NCBI GenBank assembly: GCA_018335875.1
Contig: JAGXRN010000047.1
Coordinates: 1 to 33,492 of the forward strand
Length of the DNA stretch: 33,492 bases
Origin: Dethiobacter sp.
GTDB lineage: Bacteria; Bacillota; Dethiobacteria; Dethiobacterales; Dethiobacteraceae
Direction: 5' to 3'
Shown piece by piece: positions 1 through 7,132 of the stretch; the first letter of the stretch is position 1, and every line of letters begins with the position of its first letter. The notes beneath the pieces were generated by a model. That model was given only the letters and a program-made list of their open reading frames with translations, did no database searches and was not told where the DNA came from. Position numbers and translations under genes: made by a program.

Positions 1-414
1 CGTCTGAGGCGTGAAGATGCTTATGAAAGTATCCGCGAATTAATTGATGAAATTGATACTTTAAAACACACTATGTTTATTTTTTCGTTTGATCGTACTC
101 TGATTGATGACGAGACCAAAGGATTGAAATCGTATCAAGCGCTGTGGATGCGCATTCAGAATGAGATTGAAGGTACGCGTTTTAACCGCTTCGCGGACAT
201 TGTCGATCTGGATCGCCTGATTGACGAGGTATATACACCGGAAAATATCTTGAAAATGTCCACTCGCTTGGCTCAAGTGGTCAACCGTATTGATGAAGGA
301 GCTAACCCTATTAGTTTAAATACTGCGGAAGAACTCCACGCCAAGGCTCGCTATGGTAAAGTATCTGTGCCTAGGCGGGTAATCTTGGCTACCTTGCAGG
401 GAGGATCAGAATAA
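1..414 (+). CDS. C-terminal part of a BREX-type ATP-binding protein (5' truncated by window)
   Basis: The reading frame is open from base 1, so the gene begins upstream and about 137 C-terminal residues are visible. The segment FIFSFDRTLIDDETKGLKSY, followed by ALWMRI, resembles the post-Walker-B part of DUF2791/BrxC-BrxD-like P-loop ATPases, where a sensor strand leads into a G-x-x-SYxAL-x-RL stretch; this is a recalled family pattern, not a search. Its TAA stop overlaps the next ATG by one base (TAATG), so the two genes are translationally coupled and probably form an ATPase pair in an anti-phage type operon. The ATPase core itself is outside the window, so the assignment rests on the tail and on the neighbour. 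Confidence 0.5.
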   Translation, partial: RLRREDAYESIRELIDEIDTLKHTMFIFSFDRTLIDDETKGLKSYQALWMRIQNEIEGTRFNRFADIVDLDRLIDEVYTPENILKMSTRLAQVVNRIDEGANPISLNTAEELHAKARYGKVSVPRRVILATLQGGSE

Positions 415-1628
415 TGGATTTTGAAGCTCAACGGGTCATAGAGGCCTTGCGTTCAGGCGTGTCTTCTCGGGCTGTGGGACATTACTTTTCCTCCGCTCGT
501 CCAGAATTAATGGAGCAAATCTCTAGCAGGCTAGACCACATTAGAGAGCAAGGGGAGTCCAGTGGCATGGTCGTTTCTGGTAAGTATGGAGAGGGTAAAA
601 CCCATCTTCTAAATACCGTGTTTAATCTTGCCCATGCCAACAATATGGTTGTCAGTCTAGTTCCCCTGAGTAAGGAGACTCCGTTTGATAAATTATATCT
701 AGCCTATCAGAAATTAATCAGCAATACTTACCTGCCTAAACGTCTGCAACCTGGATTTCAACATATCCTGCAAGATATCACTCCCAATAACCCCAAAGCC
801 TTGGATCTATTGTCATTTACCAGTAAGCACTTAGAAACAGACAAGTTGTTTTTCGTTTTACGATCCTTTCTTAATGTTGAGGATCCAGATGAAAAGTATT
901 TACTAATGGCAGATTTAGAGGGTGATTTTATTAATAATGCCCTCTTGCGCCAGATCTACAAACGAATCTTTAACCAAACAGTCCGTTATGCTGTTCCCTT
1001 TAGCAAAACGCGTCACAGCATGGACTACTTCGTTATGTTAAGCCATCTGTTTAAATTACTAGGCTTTAATGGCTGGGTTATTTTATTTGATGAAACAGAA
1101 TTGTTAGGCCGTCTAGGAAAGAAAGCCCGCCTTGCCGCCTATAAGAATATGGCATCTTTCTTGTTCCCTGAACAATATTCACACCTTGAATCCACCTTTA
1201 CTATGTTTGCCCTTGGGGCATCCTATCGTGAGGATGTCATAGAATCCAAGCATGATTTTGAGAACATCAATTCAATGTTTGTAGATCGTGTCCAACGAGA
1301 GCCTATGGAAAAGGTTCTCAACCATATTATTGCCGCACCCCAGCTTCAACCGCTTAACCAAGCCGAAATCCTATCCGTTCTGGAACAGGTTCAGGTTTTT
1401 CACGGCAAAGCCTATGATTGGCAACCCCAAATTGATGTACGTGAAGTTTTAAAGGCTTCGGAAAACCGGGGCTATCTCTTACGAACACGAATTCGTGCCG
1501 CCGTCGAATTGTTGGATCAGCTGTACCAATACAGACAAGCTGGGGAAATTCGGATCAATGAATTAGGAGAACCACAATATCAGGAAGACGAACTACCCTC
1601 CCTAGATGAATGTATTAACGAGATGTAA
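414..1628 (+). CDS. BREX/Pgl-associated ATP-binding protein (DUF2791, BrxD-like)
   Basis: A 404-residue P-loop ATPase. Walker A is GKYGEGKT (residues 56-63) and Walker B is the hydrophobic strand GWVILFDE with D226-E227. A conserved-looking VDRVQREPM segment follows. Size and layout match the short DUF2791 ATPases found in BREX-like and TerB/helicase-type defence operons, which are cytoplasmic and thought to couple ATP hydrolysis to phage-DNA recognition (family knowledge; the mechanism is not settled). The start ATG overlaps the upstream stop by one base. A helicase gene usually follows in such operons but none is present; the next 250 bases hold only a small ORF and a terminator. The protein looks intact but its system is incomplete here. 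Confidence 0.7.
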   Translation: MDFEAQRVIEALRSGVSSRAVGHYFSSARPELMEQISSRLDHIREQGESSGMVVSGKYGEGKTHLLNTVFNLAHANNMVVSLVPLSKETPFDKLYLAYQKLISNTYLPKRLQPGFQHILQDITPNNPKALDLLSFTSKHLETDKLFFVLRSFLNVEDPDEKYLLMADLEGDFINNALLRQIYKRIFNQTVRYAVPFSKTRHSMDYFVMLSHLFKLLGFNGWVILFDETELLGRLGKKARLAAYKNMASFLFPEQYSHLESTFTMFALGASYREDVIESKHDFENINSMFVDRVQREPMEKVLNHIIAAPQLQPLNQAEILSVLEQVQVFHGKAYDWQPQIDVREVLKASENRGYLLRTRIRAAVELLDQLYQYRQAGEIRINELGEPQYQEDELPSLDECINEM

Positions 1629-1637
1629 TCAACCCGA

Positions 1638-1889
1638 TTGAGACCGGTTCGGGATATGAACAGTGGAGAATTTTCCGAGCAGATCTTGGCTGATTTAATA
1701 GCTCAGGGATTTTCCGGTCAAGAATTACTGGAGAAATTCAAGGAACAGAGTAAAAAGGTTCGCCCTGCAGTAAAGAAGCTGATAGAAGAAGTCCAGAAGC
1801 AACAGATTGCGGGAGTTTCGAATCTGAATAGACTAAGCGGACCATATGGGTATATGGGTCTACATAAGAACAGCCCCGGTGGTATATAA
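1638..1889 (+). pseudogene. Tail of an AbrB/SpoVT-type antitoxin (probable fragment)
   Basis: The ORF (TTG at 1638, ATG at 1656) is in the same frame as the upstream ATPase and separated from it only by that gene's stop. The middle part, GEFSEQILADLIAQGFSGQE through KKVRPAVKKLIEEV, resembles the C-terminal dimerisation/antitoxin tail of AbrB/SpoVT-family proteins. The swapped-hairpin DNA-binding domain expected at the N-terminus is missing. The last residues run into a strong terminator, which suggests the original reading frame ended earlier. I read it as a deletion remnant; a genuine small protein is possible. The family call is from memory and modest in confidence. Confidence 0.35.
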
Positions 1890-1910
1890 ACCATCGAGGG
1901 TTGTTTTTTT
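1869..1910 (+). terminator. Rho-independent terminator after the ATPase operon
   Basis: A 14-bp stem with one bulged A (left arm 1869-1882, right arm 1891-1905, 8-base AT loop) is followed by T(7). It ends transcription of the ATPase operon and lies just before the HEPN fragment. Confidence 0.8.
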
Positions 1911-2146
1911 ATTATGTAGAACAGAGCTGTTCAAGTATTTCTAAACTAAGTATTCTAATCGTCCTATTATGCAAGGAGATTATCCCCCGTAGCTGCATAT
2001 TCTTTAATTCTCTTGATAAAGTTAATATTGAAGCCCGGTATCCTACATTTAAAGACACTATACTTAAATCTTTGAATCAAACAAGATGCGAAATATTAAT
2101 TAACGAGACAAAGGAGTTATTTCAATGGATAAAGAATCAGTTATAA
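1901..2146 (+). pseudogene. HEPN-domain toxin, C-terminal remnant
   Basis: Residues from about position 2000 (SLDKVNIEARYP, then a helix ending ELFQWIKNQL) match the C-terminal helix pair of HEPN proteins, where an xxxRYPD element precedes the last helix. The N-terminal half, including the catalytic R-x4-6-H motif, is absent. The first 30 codons (TTG start in the terminator T-tract) look non-homologous, so the frame is a 3' relic. Its stop overlaps the MNT gene start by 22 bases, the coupling typical of HEPN/MNT toxin-antitoxin modules. It is not expected to be an active RNase. Confidence 0.55.
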
Positions 2147-2445
2147 GCTTAGCTAAAAAATACTCTGAATTGGTTAGTAAACATATGTTAGTAAAACAGG
2201 TCGTGTTATTTGGATCGTATGCAAAAGAGACAGCAGGCCCAGACTCAGATATTGACATAGCTGTTATCGTAGAAAAGTTAGAAGGCGATTATTTAGATAC
2301 GCACGCCAGATTATTTAAGCTTCGCCGTGCAGTCGACTTCCGTATCGAGCCGGTGCTCATCGAGCAAAATGGGGATAAAAGTGGGTTTCTTAAGGAAATT
2401 CTGGCGAATGGCCATATAGTTTACTCATCAGCGATTCAGCAATAA
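2125..2445 (+). CDS. MNT-type minimal nucleotidyltransferase (antitoxin of a HEPN/MNT module)
   Basis: A 106-residue protein with the diagnostic GS-x10-DxD motif (GSYAKETAGPDSDID, about residues 30-44), which binds nucleotide and two metal ions. Known MNT antitoxins neutralise their HEPN RNase partner by AMPylation. The start ATG has the SD AAGGAG at good spacing. The partner toxin gene immediately upstream survives only as a fragment, so this is an orphan antitoxin, or it may protect against HEPN toxins encoded elsewhere. Domain identity is secure; current function is uncertain. Confidence 0.85.
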   Translation: MDKESVISLAKKYSELVSKHMLVKQVVLFGSYAKETAGPDSDIDIAVIVEKLEGDYLDTHARLFKLRRAVDFRIEPVLIEQNGDKSGFLKEILANGHIVYSSAIQQ

Positions 2446-2499
2446 GTTTGTTCATATGTTCTTATCTACTTGTTATCACCTTATGATTGTGATACTCAT

Positions 2500-2544
2500 A
2501 ATTAAAGGGCTAATGGCTGTTACAGTCCCATTAGCCCTTTAATT
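2500..2544. terminator. Long perfect inverted repeat, likely bidirectional terminator
   Basis: A 17-bp perfect stem (arms 2500-2516 and 2528-2544) contains AAAGGGCTAATGG. The loop can extend the pairing through CTG/CAG. It ends in A/T runs on both strands and lies after the MNT gene and before the convergent recombinase relic, so it could serve both directions. Confidence 0.65.
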
Positions 2545-2747
2545 ATGGATAAATGCTTTATCTTTCATTTGCAGCATCCCGATTGAATTTAAATTCTTTG
2601 GTTTTTAACTTAATTGAATTAAACGATGGTACTGCTTTTTTTTCATTTTCTTCTTTAGATACAATTATTACCTTAACTCTGCTACCAATTTTTTTCATAA
2701 ATTCATCGGGTATTTTTATAATACCGTTGCGTCAGATTAATGATATA

Positions 2748-3000
2748 CTATTCCCATGCCAGGCGGTCGACTGCAGACTGCAAGTCCTGCTCTGTTGCCT
2801 TTGTGTACCTCGCTGTCGTTTGAAGGTTACTGTGTCCAACCAGGCTGGTAACTCCGGTCCAGGCTTACATTTTCATCCACCAGGCTTTTACAGAACGTGT
2901 TCCTGAGAGTATGTGGTGTAACATTTTCAAGACGTGCTTCATAGGCGTAATTAGAGATTAAGTGCTCAACTGCCCTGGTAAGCCTCCCGCCTTTCTGGGA
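2748..3000 (-). pseudogene. Tyrosine recombinase/integrase, C-terminal relic with frameshift
   Basis: Reading the - strand gives a segment with LTRAVEHLISNYAYEARLEN leading into VTPHTLRNTFCKSLVDENVS. After a frame change near position 2850 it continues as TSLVGHSNLQTTARYT and ends in RLAWE-stop at 2748. These are the box II elements of phage-type integrases: HxLR, a second His/Asn region, LGH/VGH and the tyrosine of the RYT motif. The usual HTLRHTF is HTLRNTF. The N-terminal two thirds are missing and the frame is broken, so the protein is inactive. It is evidence of a past integrative element near the defence genes. Confidence 0.75.
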
Positions 3001-3001
3001 A

Positions 3002-3046
3002 TTGAACCTCCCCCACTTCTAAGCAGTGAAAGTGGGGGAGGTTTAA
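3002..3046. repeat. 14-bp hairpin beside the integrase relic (possible IS605-type end)
   Basis: AACCTCCCCCACTT (3005-3018) pairs perfectly with 3030-3043 across an 11-base loop, and the outer bases pair further. G/C-rich hairpins of this kind occur at ends of IS200/IS605-type elements and in their guide RNAs, but no tnpA or tnpB is present. It could instead be a terminator; there is no convincing T-tract. Confidence 0.5.
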
Positions 3047-3168
3047 TCCTTCTATAGTGCGACTGCCAAATGCATATGGGGGTAGTGTGGTGGTCAGGCT
3101 AAAATTAATATATTTTTTTGAATACGTATGCTACAATACAAGCAACTACTTTCACATTGGAGATATAT

Positions 3169-4365
3169 ATGGACCTATACACAATAGCATTTAATAATCT
3201 GAAACGGCGTAAAGTTAAAGCCTTTCTCATTGCCTTTGGCCTTATTGTCGGGGTGTCATCCGTAGTGGCGCTGCTTGGTATCGTCCAGGGCATGCGCCTT
3301 GAACTGGGGGACAGGCTGGACGAATTTGGCGCCAATATTGTGATAATGCCCCGTGCTGAAGAGGCCCTGCTAACATATGGCGGGGGACATACAGTGGATG
3401 TGGCTTTCAACACTGAAATACTGACAGAAGACGATTTACTTAAAATAGATACTATCCCAGAGCGTCAGAGCATTAACATCATCCACCCCAAGTTGGTAGG
3501 CGCCGTAAATGTGGACAGCAGGAATGTACTCATAGCAGGTGGAGATACAAGGCTGGAATTTTCTTTGAAACCCTGGTTTTCTCTTGCAGAGCAAGCTGGT
3601 TCGACTGGAGGGAAGGTTGCAGATCTTGGTCTTTTTGAACTCCCTGAAAACGGTGTTCTGCTGGGTGCTGCCGCAGCCCGCAGCCTGAGAAAAAGCGCCG
3701 GCAATGAAATCTTATTAAATAATGAACGCTTCTTTGTCTATGGCGTGCTAAACCCTTCCGGTGCACAGGAGGACGGCCTAATTTTTATATCCCTGGCCTC
3801 GGCGCAACATCTTTTAGGACGACCCGGTGAATTATCAATGATTGAAATCGCTGCTTATTGCAATTTCTGCCCGATCGAAGAGGCGGTGGCGCAATTGTCC
3901 GACGTGCTGCCAGGCACCCGTGTCACTGCACTGCGCCAAGCTGCTCTGATCCGGGAAGAGACAATCGCACGCTTTTATTCCTTTGGCTTGGCACTCTGTG
4001 GTATTACACTTTTTGTTTCAGCTCTTACAGTATTGGTAACCACACTCACCTCTGTCAATGAACGGACGCGAGAGATCGGTATTTTCCGTGCCATAGGCTT
4101 TCGCAGCAGCCATATTGCAACAATTGTAATTTTAGAAACGGTTATTATCAGTTTTGCATCCGGTGTTATGGGAAATCTAGCCGGTTTCACCCTGGCAAGA
4201 GTGTTTGGCCCCTATTTGGTCAAAATGCAGGTAACAATACCGTGGAGCACTGATATGCTGGCGTTGTCCGTGTTGCTATCCGTAGCGTTGGCAATCCTTG
4301 CCTGCATTTATCCTGCCGTAAAAGCAGCAAAGCTTGACCCGGCCGTAGCCCTCAGGTTTATTTAG
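3169..4365 (+). CDS. FtsX/MacB-type ABC transporter permease
   Basis: A 398-residue membrane protein. An N-terminal TM helix follows NLKRRKVKAFLIAFGLIVGV, as in MacB-type permeases, then comes an extracytoplasmic domain (about residues 45-260) and three C-terminal TM helices. The cytoplasmic coupling motif NERTREIGIFRAIGF between TM2 and TM3 is diagnostic of the FtsX family. The start at 3169 is preceded by TTGGAG at proper distance; an earlier in-frame start at 3118 lacks an SD. Members normally pair with a LolD-like ATPase, and none is encoded next to it. The following exported OB-fold-like protein may be a partner. Substrate is unknown; the family handles metals, peptides, lipoproteins or haem. 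Confidence 0.85.
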   Translation: MDLYTIAFNNLKRRKVKAFLIAFGLIVGVSSVVALLGIVQGMRLELGDRLDEFGANIVIMPRAEEALLTYGGGHTVDVAFNTEILTEDDLLKIDTIPERQSINIIHPKLVGAVNVDSRNVLIAGGDTRLEFSLKPWFSLAEQAGSTGGKVADLGLFELPENGVLLGAAAARSLRKSAGNEILLNNERFFVYGVLNPSGAQEDGLIFISLASAQHLLGRPGELSMIEIAAYCNFCPIEEAVAQLSDVLPGTRVTALRQAALIREETIARFYSFGLALCGITLFVSALTVLVTTLTSVNERTREIGIFRAIGFRSSHIATIVILETVIISFASGVMGNLAGFTLARVFGPYLVKMQVTIPWSTDMLALSVLLSVALAILACIYPAVKAAKLDPAVALRFI

Positions 4366-4460
4366 AACCATGAGTGCTGCATGCTTTTTAATAGGCTATC
4401 TCTAAGGCTATGGACGTTTCCGAGTATGTATAATATGATTACATGTAAAGGGGGAAGTTT

Positions 4461-4871
4461 ATGCAAAAGAAGAATTTAATTTTATTCGCTTTGCTCATTA
4501 CAATTGCCGGCATTTTTATTTACCCTCGGATTGTTAAACCAGCGCAGGCCATTTCAGTTTCACAGGTCACCGCCAACCCCGAAGCTTTTCTTGGTAAGCT
4601 CACCGTCTACGGCAGTGTAGGTACCATCTACAGTGAAGAGGGGTTATTCATGATTATCGATGAAGCCGGGTGTTGCGAATTGCCGGTGGTAGTCCCCTTT
4701 AAAAAGGATCAGCAGGCCGGACTGCAGGCTAATTACCTCTACAGCGGGACTATGCCTGCCTTGGGCGATTTCGTGGAGGTTAGAGGTTTGCTTAAAAAGC
4801 AGGACGGCTACTATCAATACGAAGTTGAAAGTGTTACGCGGGGGAACCAGGTAATCATTAAAAAGCTGTGA
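4461..4871 (+). CDS. Membrane-anchored OB-fold-like exported protein
   Basis: A 136-residue protein with an N-terminal hydrophobic anchor or signal (residues 5-25). The compact beta-rich domain carries the pattern V-x-NPEAFLGKLTVYGSVG, a G-x-F-x-I-D strand, then GDFVEVRGLLKKQDG, like small OB-fold periplasmic proteins (CcmE or BOF-type topology). A CC pair (GCCELP) sits mid-domain. An SD (GGGGGAAG) precedes the ATG. It lies 95 bases after the permease gene and could be its accessory or metal/cofactor-binding partner. No enzyme motif is visible; family and function are unassigned. Confidence 0.65.
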   Translation: MQKKNLILFALLITIAGIFIYPRIVKPAQAISVSQVTANPEAFLGKLTVYGSVGTIYSEEGLFMIIDEAGCCELPVVVPFKKDQQAGLQANYLYSGTMPALGDFVEVRGLLKKQDGYYQYEVESVTRGNQVIIKKL

Positions 4872-5122
4872 TATTTTGTGACTGGCAATACCAACACTTG
4901 CTAGGCTTGGAAGCAATCGCTAATGGCACCAAGGGCGCACCGCTGTTGAAATAAAAAAGACAACCTTTTCGCCGACATTTTAATGCGCCTTTATCCTAGC
5001 AAACACAGATAGAGCATCTGGGATGCTTAATGATCATGCGCTTAGCACTTTAAAGCGTTGAGGGACAAGTCCCTATTTTCTGTGACCATATTTAATTTTG
5101 ACAAAGTTATTACTCAGAGCGA
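4872..5122. other. Non-coding gap
   Basis: No supported gene is visible on either strand. A short dyad, AGGGACAAGTCCCT, occurs near 5063-5076. The stretch looks like eroded sequence upstream of the PadR relic. Confidence 0.5.
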
Positions 5123-5218
5123 GTGGTGACCGGCAAGACACTGATACTTACTGAAATCGGCAGGCTGAAGGAACTTCATCAGAATGCAATACGCTACGAG
5201 GGGGAGTTTGATGACTAA
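5123..5218 (+). pseudogene. PadR-type regulator, C-terminal relic
   Basis: The frame reads GKTLILTEIGRLKELHQNAI and ends EGEFDD-stop, resembling the wing plus start of the C-terminal helix of PadR repressors (Y-x-L/I-T-x-x-G-R). The helix-turn-helix part is missing. It overlaps the DUF2812 ATG by 8 bases, the usual PadR/DUF2812 gene order, which supports the call. Confidence 0.45.
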
Positions 5219-5351
5219 AAAAGTATTCCGTCCGTTTTGGAGTTATGATGTACAGGCAACGGATAAATGGCTTACAGCCATGGCAGCGAAGGGCTATCAC
5301 TTACAGTCGCTGGTTAAAGGCAGTTTTTTTATTTTTACAGCAGGAAATTAG
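5211..5351 (+). pseudogene. DUF2812 membrane protein, N-terminal relic
   Basis: A 46-codon frame with an SD (GGGGGAG) begins MTKKVFRPFWSYDVQATDKW and continues LTAMAAKGYHL, the hallmark N-terminus of DUF2812 proteins (FWxYDVxxTxxWLxxMAxKGYHL). The full-length family is about 180-400 residues and membrane-bound. Here the frame stops after KGSFFIFTAGN, so only the first domain edge remains. Confidence 0.6.
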
Positions 5352-5675
5352 TTAAGCGTACCCATTTTTTACGTCCCTTCTGCGATATCTTGAATAATGA
5401 CTTCTGTAAACACTACCTATGTTCGTCTTGGCAGGTGATTGCTATCTGAAAGCGTCTAGAATTTACAAGTATTGAGATTTTCAATAAATGTGAGCCCCTT
5501 TTTCTCTAGGATTGCGCTGTAGTGCTAACCGGCATGAAGAAAAATGAGGTTATTCACCAGGGGGTTCGGTTATTTTTGGAGACGTATGGAAATAGTTGCC
5601 GCCATGCTAAGGGTATGTTGAAATCTTTAAGTGTGGAGAAAAAAGTCCCCTATAAAAATCCCCATAAAAACTTTA

Positions 5676-5704
5676 TTGATATTGTAAAGAAATTTTTGTA
5701 TAAT
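5676..5704 (+). promoter_or_regulatory. Sigma-A promoter of the Phd/ParE toxin-antitoxin operon
   Basis: TTGATA (5676-5681), a 17-bp spacer and TATAAT (5699-5704) form a near-consensus promoter about 55 bases upstream of the antitoxin start. Such operons are normally autorepressed by the antitoxin-toxin complex; I see no clear operator dyad. Confidence 0.75.
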
Positions 5705-5758
5705 AATAGTAGAGTATTTGTATATTCTGCTTATATAGTTGAGAGGGGTATGCTAACC

Positions 5759-6022
5759 ATGATAATTAAGTCTTCCTCCACATTGCGGAATGATTATGAT
5801 AATCTCGTGAAACTATCAAACGAAAAGAATGAGCCGATTTATATTACGCGAAACGGTGAAGGCGAAATGGTTTTTTTGTCTATTGAGGCATATGAAAAAC
5901 GTGAAGCAGAGCTTAAGCTGCTACAGCTCCTGCTGGCTGCGGAAAGGAACCGGCTTGCTGGAGTGTCAACCCATACGACCGATTCTCTACGCAGGGAGTT
6001 AGAGGATATCTACAATGCCTAA
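5759..6022 (+). CDS. Phd/YefM-family antitoxin
   Basis: An 87-residue protein starting MIIKSSSTLRNDYDNLVKLS. The N-terminal Phd/YefM fold carries the typical EPIYITRNGEGEMVFLSIEAYE core (quoted in two parts: EPIYITRNGEG and EMVFLSIEAYE). A C-terminal helical tail binds toxin. GAGAGGGG lies 10 bases before ATG 5759; ATG 5750 is too close to it, and the open frame extending back to 5522 is upstream of the promoter. The stop overlaps the toxin start by 8 bases. It should repress its own promoter and neutralise the adjacent RelE/ParE-type toxin. Confidence 0.9.
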   Translation: MIIKSSSTLRNDYDNLVKLSNEKNEPIYITRNGEGEMVFLSIEAYEKREAELKLLQLLLAAERNRLAGVSTHTTDSLRRELEDIYNA

Positions 6023-6323
6023 AATGAAAGTGGTTCTGTTGAATGAGGCGAGAATGGAACTCCGTGATATTGCAGTTTACCACAAGCTGAAAGTGGGAAT
6101 TGACTCTGCCCGTAGAATAACAGACCGCATCTTAGGCGCCCTTGATCGTCTTATTGATTTCCCCGAGATGGGAAATGTTCCTCCAGCAAAGATGATTGCC
6201 GAGGCAGGCTTTCGTGTCTTGATCGTGGACGATTATCTTTGTTTCTATCAGGTGATTGATGACCAGATTCTCGTTTACCATATTGTTCATGGAAGTACCG
6301 ACTATATTAAACGCATATTCTAA
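6015..6323 (+). CDS. RelE/ParE-superfamily toxin
   Basis: A 102-residue protein with the ParE/RelE fold signature: an N-terminal strand (MKVVLLNEARMELRDIAVYH), two helices, the FPEMGNVPP segment, then the strand GFRVLIVDDYLCFYQV and a final IVHGSTDYIKRIF. Overlap with the antitoxin gene gives coupling. Superfamily members are either ribosome-dependent mRNA interferases or gyrase poisons; the sequence alone does not decide which. The module looks intact, unlike the HEPN/MNT pair. Confidence 0.9.
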   Translation: MPKMKVVLLNEARMELRDIAVYHKLKVGIDSARRITDRILGALDRLIDFPEMGNVPPAKMIAEAGFRVLIVDDYLCFYQVIDDQILVYHIVHGSTDYIKRIF

Positions 6324-6389
6324 TGTAGTATTCATTTTATAACTGAAAAGTGAGTGAGCAAAAGACAGTATGCCAAGCCCTCTAGAGGA

Positions 6390-6422
6390 TCTAGTCAAAG
6401 GGGTTCAATCCCCTTGACTAGA
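6390..6422. repeat. tRNA T-arm/acceptor-like hairpin (possible attachment-site relic)
   Basis: The sequence folds as a 7-bp stem TCTAGTC/GACTAGA stacked on a 5-bp stem closing a canonical TTCAATC T-loop, i.e. the geometry of a tRNA acceptor plus T-arm with the D and anticodon arms missing. It also reads as a simple 13-bp hairpin with a bulged A. No CCA follows (CAAA) and no T-tract, so it is not an ordinary terminator. It lies directly after the toxin gene. Confidence 0.5.
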
Positions 6423-6426
6423 CAAA

Positions 6427-6603
6427 ATGATTATAGGACGAGATGTGAACAAGTCCTTTATGCTGGAGTATATGTCCAAGGATGCAATAACCGCTGTTCT
6501 TCGCCAACAAGATCGGGACATCGGTATCGATATTTTGATGGATGCTACGCCTAAAAAAGGGCAGCCAGAGCTTTTATCGTTTTTGCGGAAAGCCAAAGGT
6601 TAA
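6427..6603 (+). CDS. Small hypothetical protein (58 aa)
   Basis: The frame starts at an ATG just after the tRNA-like hairpin and encodes a 58-residue, charge-balanced, helix-prone protein with MLEYMSKDAITAVLRQQDRD and PKKGQPELLSFLRKAKG. Composition is protein-like. There is no convincing SD, so it may be the tail of a larger lost gene. I do not recognise the family. Confidence 0.35.
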   Translation: MIIGRDVNKSFMLEYMSKDAITAVLRQQDRDIGIDILMDATPKKGQPELLSFLRKAKG

Positions 6604-6610
6604 GTAAGCC

Positions 6611-6712
6611 GACAATTATCCGAGAAGTTTTTGGTCGGAAATGCGATAGTATTGACGTTTTGCTAAATCTTCTCGGATAACAAAACTACTCGGATAATTG
6701 TCATTATCCGAG
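6611..6712. repeat. Cluster of four ATTATCCGAG repeats in alternating orientation
   Basis: GACAATTATCCGAG (6611-6624) is perfectly inverted at 6689-6702. An inner pair (6616-6627 and 6669-6680) shares 12 bp, and another direct copy lies at 6703-6712. The cluster abuts the IS66 relic and may be the fused ends of a collapsed element or recombinase binding sites. Confidence 0.7.
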
Positions 6713-6723
6713 ATATAGGATAA

Positions 6724-6907
6724 TGGCAACAATCAGGCTGAGAGGGATATCCGCATGACGAAGGTTAAACAGAAGATCCCCGGCGTTTTTCGTAGCAACC
6801 AGTGTGCCAAGATGTTTTGTCGTATCAGAGGCTATATTTCTACAGCCAGAAATAATTCTATTCCAGTATTTGTTGCAATTAAATCAGAGTTAGGCATTGT
6901 AGCCTAG
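6724..6907 (+). pseudogene. IS66-family transposase, C-terminal relic
   Basis: The frame reads NNQAERDIRMTKVKQKIPGV, then FRSNQCAKMFCRIRGYISTA, then stop at 6905. This is the conserved C-terminus of IS66 TnpC (NNxAERDxRMxKVKQKxSGxFRxxxGAxxFCxIRSYISTxRK). The catalytic DDE core is missing and several conserved residues are changed (SG to PG, GA to CA). It is an inactive remnant. Confidence 0.8.
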
Positions 6908-7068
6908 TTCTATATTTTTAGGAAATACAGGCCAGTATTTTTTACCTGCACTTACAATGATTCCAAACAATGCTTGGCCTCCTCCTAATACTTTGTAATA
7001 GTATAAACAATAAATGTGGCAGTTTTATGGAGAGAATAAATTATTATTTTTACAGGCTAAAAAATATG

Positions 7069-7100
7069 TTGACCTTAAAGTATAGTTTAAGGTTTATAAT
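7069..7100 (+). promoter_or_regulatory. MerR/CueR-type promoter-operator of the copper operon
   Basis: TTGACC (-35, 7069-7074) and TATAAT (-10, 7095-7100) are separated by 20 bp, the overlong spacing typical of MerR-family promoters. The spacer holds a perfect 8+6+8 dyad, ACCTTAAA-GTATAG-TTTAAGGT (7072-7093), with the ACCTT half-sites of metal-sensing MerR proteins such as CueR. The regulator gene is not in the window. Confidence 0.8.
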
Positions 7101-7132
7101 TTACTTAAGCATAATTGCAAGGAGGTAATCGC

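Noticed and set aside
1629..1680. Possible start of a lost helicase (NPIET-like codons after the ATPase stop)
   Set aside because: The frame closes after about 20 codons and the match is too short to support.
2553..2906. 117-codon + strand ORF
   Set aside because: Its second half is the antisense of the integrase relic, and its Phe/Leu/Cys-rich product has no start signals.
5522..5758. N-terminal extension of the Phd-type antitoxin
   Set aside because: The promoter at 5676-5704 lies inside it and the antitoxin fold starts only at 5759 with its own SD.
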